Positions 4,747-8,529 of a DNA stretch of 8,529 nt are shown piece by piece. Origin of the DNA: Saprospiraceae bacterium (GTDB lineage: Bacteria > Bacteroidota > Bacteroidia > Chitinophagales > Saprospiraceae); contig JACMLK010000033.1 of the NCBI GenBank assembly GCA_014379665.1, positions 1-8,529 on the forward strand, in the 5' to 3' direction. Made by a program: the position numbers and the translations under genes. The first letter of the stretch is position 1. Every line of letters begins with the position of its first letter. A model generated the notes under the pieces. The model searched no databases. It had not been told where the DNA came from and was given only the letters and a program-made list of their open reading frames with translations.

Positions 4747-7077
4747 ATGAAAAGTGTTTTCCTCACAGTGATGTGTGTCGCGTTTGTCCTGCCATTACAT
4801 ACTCAGACATTATCTTTGGAAGAGATCATGAAAGGTGATGAATTCATTGGACATCAGCCTTTCAATCACCGGTGGTCTTGGGATGGTCAAACTATTTATT
4901 TTGAATGGAACCCGGAGAATGAAATCTCCAACAGCACATATTTCTGGAAAAGAGACATGAAAAATCCTGAAAGACTTGGCGATGAAAAAATGTCTCTGGT
5001 CAGTGCAGACATAAACCGGCAGTATGAATATGATGTGGTTTATTTTATCAAAAATCAGGTACTATATTCTTTTGATAAAAAAACAAAAATTTATAAAAAA
5101 ATATTTCATTCCAGACATGGAGTCTCAGATCTAACCAGAAGTATTAATCCCGATATTATCTTTTTTGAACAAAGCGGCAATGTATTTCAAATGAATGTGA
5201 AAGACGTATCAGTTCTTCAATTAACCAATTTCAGGTCAGGAAAAAAAGATGACTCCAAAGAGAATGACAATTATCTGATTACACAACAAAAGGAATTATT
5301 TCAGTATGTTCGGGATCAGAAGACCGAGGAAAATTGGAAAAATGAACGAACAGAAAAACAAAAAGAGTTTTTTCCAAAAGAATATTTCTACGGGGCATCA
5401 GCTATTGGTCAGATTACACCTTCTCCTGACGGTCGGTTTATTACTTTTACGGAAAGCAATTATCCACCATCGAAAACTACTAATGTTGAACAATATATTT
5501 CAGAAGACGGCTATACCAACCACTTATTTGCCAGATCCAAAGTGTCCCAAAGCAATCTTTTCACATCCGGATTTGGTATCTACTCTGTGGTGAAAGATAC
5601 TTTTTATATGGTTTGCTTTTCCGGCCTGACCGGCATCAAAGAAAACCCTGAGTATTATAAAGAATACGACAAATTGAAAGATAAGGAAAAAATAGAAAAA
5701 CCAATCTCCGTTCAGCATGTCATATTCAATAAAAAAGGAAATCTGTCCGTAATGGACATAAGAAGTCAGGACAATAAGGACAGATGGATAGTTCAATTAG
5801 ATCTTAACACAGGTCTCATCTTTGAACTTGATCACCAGCATGATGAAGCATGGATCAATGGTCCCGGCATTGGATATGGCCATGGAACACTTGGCTTTTT
5901 GAATGAACAGACTATTTATTTTCAGTCTGAAGTTACAGGGTATGCTCATTTGTACCTTATGAACGTCAAAACCAAAGAAAAAAGAGCCCAGACCTCAGGC
6001 AAATGGGAAGTTTATGACGTAAAACCCGCAAAAGACGGAAAATCATTTTACCTAATTTCCAACATGTCGCATCCGGGTAATAGAGAATTTTACAGCCTGG
6101 ACATTGCATCCGGAAAACTGACTAGAATCCTCACAAAACCGGGGGCTCATGAAGTTGTCATTTCGCCTGATGAAAAGACTTTATTGATTCGGTATTCGTT
6201 CAAAAACAAGCCATGGGAGCTTTACATTGCCGACAATAAACCAAATCCGGTTTACCATCAGATTACTTTTTCTACAACCCCAAAATTTAATGAATATCCA
6301 TGGAAGGATGTGGAAGTTATTACCTTTAAAGCCAATGATTCAACTACAATCTATGCACGTCTATACCAGCCTTATCTTACAAACAAAAATAAAGCAGCTG
6401 TGATCTTTGTCCACGGAGCCGGATATCTTCAGAATGCTCATAATTACTGGAGTAGCTATTATAGGGAATTTATGTTTCATCATTTGTTGACAGACGCCGG
6501 ATATACCGTACTGGATATTGATTACAGGGGAAGTGAAGGATATGGCAGAGACGTGCGCACAGGAATATACAGACATATGGGCGGGCTGGACTTGTCTGAT
6601 CAACTGGATGGTAAAAAACTATTGGTTGATATTTTTGGTATAGACACGGATAGGGTCGGTATTTATGGAGGATCATATGGTGGCTTTATCACACTGATGG
6701 CATTGCTGACAGCTCCGGGTACATTTAAAGCAGGGGCTGCACTAAGGTCGGTGACTGACTGGGCTCATTACAATCATGGCTATACCTCCAATATACTCAA
6801 CTTCCCCGAAACAGATTCTATCGCATACGTCCGAAGTTCACCGATATATTTTGCAGAAAACCTGAGTGACAGATTGTTGATGCTGCATGGCATGGTAGAT
6901 GATAATGTGCAGTTTCAGGATGTAGTACGGCTTTCACAACGATTTATTGAACTTGGTAAAAAAGGATGGGATCTGGCTGTTTTTCCGGTTGAAGCGCATG
7001 GGTTTAAAGAGACATACTCCTGGGTGGATGAGTACCGGAGGATACTTGAATTGTTCAATGAGGCATTATTGGAATAA
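4747..7077 (+). CDS. S9 family peptidase (DPP IV / acylaminoacyl-peptidase type), secreted
   Basis: A serine peptidase of the prolyl oligopeptidase family, which trims short peptides. From the ATG at 4747 it has 776 residues. Residues 1-20 form a typical signal peptide (MKS followed by a hydrophobic core), so the enzyme should act in the periplasm or at the envelope. Residues about 40-510 form the beta-propeller, with repeat-like segments such as ITPSPDGRFITFTES (223-237) and VVISPDEKTLLIRYS (470-484). The alpha/beta-hydrolase domain follows, with VHGAG (555-559), DYRGSEGYG (592-600), nucleophile Ser643 in GGSYGG, Asp718 in HGMVDDNV and His751 in EAHGF. The triad is complete. I do not see a clear double-Glu motif like the one DPP IV uses to bind substrate N-termini, so the exact exopeptidase type is open. 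An in-frame TTG at 4720 would add nine residues ahead of the signal peptide, but it lies inside the promoter element and is rejected. Confidence 0.93.
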   Translation: MKSVFLTVMCVAFVLPLHTQTLSLEEIMKGDEFIGHQPFNHRWSWDGQTIYFEWNPENEISNSTYFWKRDMKNPERLGDEKMSLVSADINRQYEYDVVYFIKNQVLYSFDKKTKIYKKIFHSRHGVSDLTRSINPDIIFFEQSGNVFQMNVKDVSVLQLTNFRSGKKDDSKENDNYLITQQKELFQYVRDQKTEENWKNERTEKQKEFFPKEYFYGASAIGQITPSPDGRFITFTESNYPPSKTTNVEQYISEDGYTNHLFARSKVSQSNLFTSGFGIYSVVKDTFYMVCFSGLTGIKENPEYYKEYDKLKDKEKIEKPISVQHVIFNKKGNLSVMDIRSQDNKDRWIVQLDLNTGLIFELDHQHDEAWINGPGIGYGHGTLGFLNEQTIYFQSEVTGYAHLYLMNVKTKEKRAQTSGKWEVYDVKPAKDGKSFYLISNMSHPGNREFYSLDIASGKLTRILTKPGAHEVVISPDEKTLLIRYSFKNKPWELYIADNKPNPVYHQITFSTTPKFNEYPWKDVEVITFKANDSTTIYARLYQPYLTNKNKAAVIFVHGAGYLQNAHNYWSSYYREFMFHHLLTDAGYTVLDIDYRGSEGYGRDVRTGIYRHMGGLDLSDQLDGKKLLVDIFGIDTDRVGIYGGSYGGFITLMALLTAPGTFKAGAALRSVTDWAHYNHGYTSNILNFPETDSIAYVRSSPIYFAENLSDRLLMLHGMVDDNVQFQDVVRLSQRFIELGKKGWDLAVFPVEAHGFKETYSWVDEYRRILELFNEALLE

Positions 7078-7081
7078 AGTG

Positions 7082-7129
7082 TCAGCATTGAAAATAAAGA
7101 AATGGTCCATCTTAAATATGTAATGCTGA
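7082..7129. repeat. long-range inverted repeat after the S9 gene
   Basis: TCAGCATT (7082-7089) and AATGCTGA (7122-7129) are perfect reverse complements 32 nt apart, beginning 4 nt after the peptidase stop codon. The loop contains a small inner inverted repeat, ATGG/CCAT (7102-7110). The 9-nt sequence GAAAATAAA occurs directly after each arm (7090-7098 and 7130-7138). There is no T-run on the plus strand right after the right arm, so this is not a standard intrinsic terminator; a 3'-end stabilising structure is possible. The remainder of the gap to 7260 is AT-rich and holds AATATT-tttt-AATATT (7174-7189), with no exact TAnnTTTG. Confidence 0.45.
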
Positions 7130-7260
7130 GAAAATAAAAACATCTTTTCATTTAAAAACGCTAACCCTGTTACAATATTTTTTAATATTTGCAACGGTTT
7201 CGTTTTGTTTATGCTAAATATTGCTTTTTTACGTTTTATTGTCATTAATTTTAATCCTTT

Positions 7261-7992
7261 TTGCCTTTGGAATCCTGTTTGGTTATCATTCCTACCTACA
7301 ACGAAATCGAAAATATTCATTCGATCATTGATGCCGTTTTGCAACAGGGTGAAGAATTTTCTGTACTGATAGTAGATGACCACTCCCCTGATGGCACAGG
7401 CGTTGAAGTAAAAACGATGCAGGTCAAAGAAAAGAGGATACATCTGATCCGTCGGAAGGGTAAACAGGGACTTGGAACAGCATATATCGCTGGTTTCAGA
7501 TATGGTCTGGACCATGGGTTTGATTATATCTTTGAAATGGATGCAGACTTTAGCCATAACCCCAATGATCTTAAGAGATTACTGAATGCCTGCAAATTGT
7601 CAGGGGCAGACATGGCCATAGGAAGCAGATATGTTAAAGGAGGAAATATTAAAAACTGGTCCAAAGACCGAATTGTGCTCTCTTATGGTGCTTCTCTTTA
7701 TGTCAGATCCATCACTTTTCTTCCGGTCAAAGACCCTACTGCTGGATTTATTTGTTACAGGAGAAAAGTACTGGAAACACTGGATCTCAACAAAATTAAA
7801 TTTATAGGGTATACATTTCAGATCGAAATGAAATATTATGCCTGGTCCAAGGGCTTCAAACTGGTGGAAGTTCCGATCACTTTTGTCGATCGTGAAAAAG
7901 GCAATTCCAAAATGCACAGCAACATTGTCTCGGAAGCCATACAGGGTGTAATAAAAATGCGGTGGAGAAAAGCTAAAGGATATTATAAATAA
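7261..7992 (+). CDS. polyprenol-phosphate mannosyltransferase-like glycosyltransferase (GT2, DPM1 type)
   Basis: A family 2 glycosyltransferase that should transfer a sugar, typically mannose from GDP-mannose, onto a polyprenyl phosphate on the cytoplasmic face of the membrane, making a lipid-linked donor. The 243-residue protein has IIPTYNE (9-15), VDDHSPDGTG (38-47), the metal-binding EMDADFSHNP (92-101), IGSRYVKGG (120-128), KDPTAGF (157-163) and the REKGNSKM loop (211-218). This is the catalytic-domain-only form of dolichol-phosphate mannose synthase, with no C-terminal membrane segments. The frame has a stop at 7252 and no ATG before the conserved region, so translation must start at a TTG, at 7261 or 7267; a third TTG at 7279 would cut into the first strand. 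Family members usually have only a few residues before LVIIPTYNE, which fits. No other glycan gene is adjacent, so the acceptor and donor sugar are inferred from the family only. Confidence 0.9.
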   Translation: MPLESCLVIIPTYNEIENIHSIIDAVLQQGEEFSVLIVDDHSPDGTGVEVKTMQVKEKRIHLIRRKGKQGLGTAYIAGFRYGLDHGFDYIFEMDADFSHNPNDLKRLLNACKLSGADMAIGSRYVKGGNIKNWSKDRIVLSYGASLYVRSITFLPVKDPTAGFICYRRKVLETLDLNKIKFIGYTFQIEMKYYAWSKGFKLVEVPITFVDREKGNSKMHSNIVSEAIQGVIKMRWRKAKGYYK

Positions 7993-8353
7993 TTAACCCT
8001 TTATCAATACTGCTTTCATTCTTTAAGTAACCATACATCAATTTACCAGCTTGCCAACTTTCATGGTAATGGTTTACAATTAAAAAATTATTTTACACGT
8101 CTCCAAATGTATAGTAACCTCCGCTCTTTATATTAATCTTCGTTTATATCCAACAATTTATTTCATCCAATTACTCAATCAAATCAGGTAACTGATCATT
8201 TGAGGTTACGAAGTCATTTATTCTTAAGAATTTTGATAAAAATATTCATAATGGATGCTATAAACTATTTATATAACAATCATTTATTTTATTTTTCTCA
8301 TGAGTTGCTATATAAATGAAATCCAATTACTTTAAAATTTAAACCTCTTTTTT
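7993..8353. other. 361-nt AT-rich non-coding stretch
   Basis: No reading frame of useful length or RNA gene is recognised between the glycosyltransferase and the final gene. The sequence AGTAACC occurs at 8026-8032 and 8113-8119. GTAACCTC (8114-8121) is the reverse complement of GAGGTTAC (8202-8209), 80 nt away. One near match to the -7 element, GAATTTTG (8228-8235), could serve the downstream gene with a leader of about 110 nt. A nested inverted repeat at 8280-8319 is listed separately. Nothing here looks like a strong terminator for the glycosyltransferase gene. Confidence 0.5.
8280..8319. repeat. nested inverted repeat before the final gene
   Basis: TCATTTAT (8280-8287) and ATAAATGA (8312-8319) are perfect 8-bp inverted arms. 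Nearly at their centre lies the perfect palindrome CTCATGAG (8297-8304). The structure ends 34 nt before the ATG of the last gene, so it would be in its promoter or leader. It could be an operator or an mRNA hairpin, but the arms contain few G-C pairs and chance is not excluded. Confidence 0.3.
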
Positions 8354-8529
8354 ATGAAAACAATCATTTTTACTTTATTACTAAGCGTAATATTTGCTTT
8401 TACGGGATTTTGTCAGCAAAATGTAGCCATTAATTCAGACGGCTCTTTACCTGATGCCAAAGCTATGCTTGACGTCAAAAGCAATGATAAAGGGATACTC
8501 ATCCCACGTATGACGACTATGCAACGTGA
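8354..8529 (+). CDS. secreted protein with tail-fibre-like N-terminal signature (partial)
   Basis: The first 58 codons of a gene that runs off the window; no stop is reached. Residues 1-20 are a signal peptide (MKT, then a hydrophobic core ending near TGFCQQ). The Cys at 20 is not in a proper lipobox, so signal peptidase I processing is more likely. The mature part begins [19 protein letters not shown], then [17 protein letters not shown]. This N-terminal signature is common in large secreted Bacteroidota proteins that carry collagen-like, repeat or tail-fibre/S74-peptidase domains further on, and which are thought to be surface or extracellular structural proteins. The domains that would settle this lie outside the window. 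The start is the only ATG before the signal peptide. A pyrimidine-rich run (CCTCTTTTTT) precedes it and there is no Shine-Dalgarno site. Confidence 0.8.
   Translation, partial: MKTIIFTLLLSVIFAFTGFCQQNVAINSDGSLPDAKAMLDVKSNDKGILIPRMTTMQR

Noticed and set aside
7066..7557. 163-codon frame on the minus strand opposite the glycosyltransferase
   Set aside because: It is antisense to a clear GT2 coding region, has no family motif, and spans an intergenic gap; it is a shadow frame.
8114..8209. GTAACCTC/GAGGTTAC inverted repeat 80 nt apart as an attachment site or mobile-element end
   Set aside because: An 8-bp match in a stretch of this size is expected about once by chance, and there is no transposase, integrase or target duplication nearby.
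8251..8319. 22-codon frame in the last intergenic region
   Set aside because: It has no supporting context and overlaps the nested inverted repeat; such short frames are expected by chance.

Overview
The window looks like chromosomal DNA of a Bacteroidota bacterium; I cannot place it below phylum with confidence. The reasons are AT-rich sequence, no clear Shine-Dalgarno sites before the starts, several exact copies of the Bacteroidota -7 promoter element TAnnTTTG, and the gene families present: WbqC-like, MmcQ/YjbR, an S9 peptidase, a DPM1-like glycosyltransferase, and a secreted protein opening with the AMLDVKS / [10 protein letters not shown] signature common in this phylum. Every complete gene is intact. 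I see no insertion sequence, CRISPR array, rRNA, tRNA or prophage.

Layout. A membrane-anchored or exported glutathione peroxidase (177-761) is followed by a small four-helix-bundle (S23/IVS-type) protein, whose conserved N-terminus begins upstream of its first ATG (probably at an ATT, 836). Next come a 20-codon Phe-rich small ORF (1191-1253) and, directly abutting it, a TrpG/PabA-type glutamine amidotransferase (1254-1826). The amidotransferase converges on an MmcQ/YjbR protein on the minus strand (1861-2208), with an AT-rich hairpin between them. The YjbR gene and a WbqC-like gene (2284-2889) diverge from a compact region in which each strand carries an exact TATCTTTG element. WbqC is followed after 31 nt by a bacterial dynamin-like GTPase (2921-4630). 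An S9 prolyl-oligopeptidase-type exopeptidase (4747-7077) has its own TACCTTTG element, which overlaps a misleading upstream TTG start. After a 183-nt gap with a long-range inverted repeat comes a polyprenol-phosphate mannosyltransferase-like GT2 enzyme that must start at a TTG (7261-7992). A 361-nt non-coding stretch leads to a secreted protein cut off by the window edge (8354-8529).

How the genes relate. This is mostly a set of short, independent transcription units rather than one pathway. WbqC plus the dynamin-like protein is the best-supported co-transcribed pair, and the four-helix protein, small ORF and amidotransferase are closely packed. I found no convincing new multi-gene system. 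The points most worth a second look are the start-site anomalies, the Phe-rich small ORF abutting the amidotransferase, the lone dynamin-like GTPase with an unusual G4 motif and a hydrophobic hairpin, and the divergent promoter pair.
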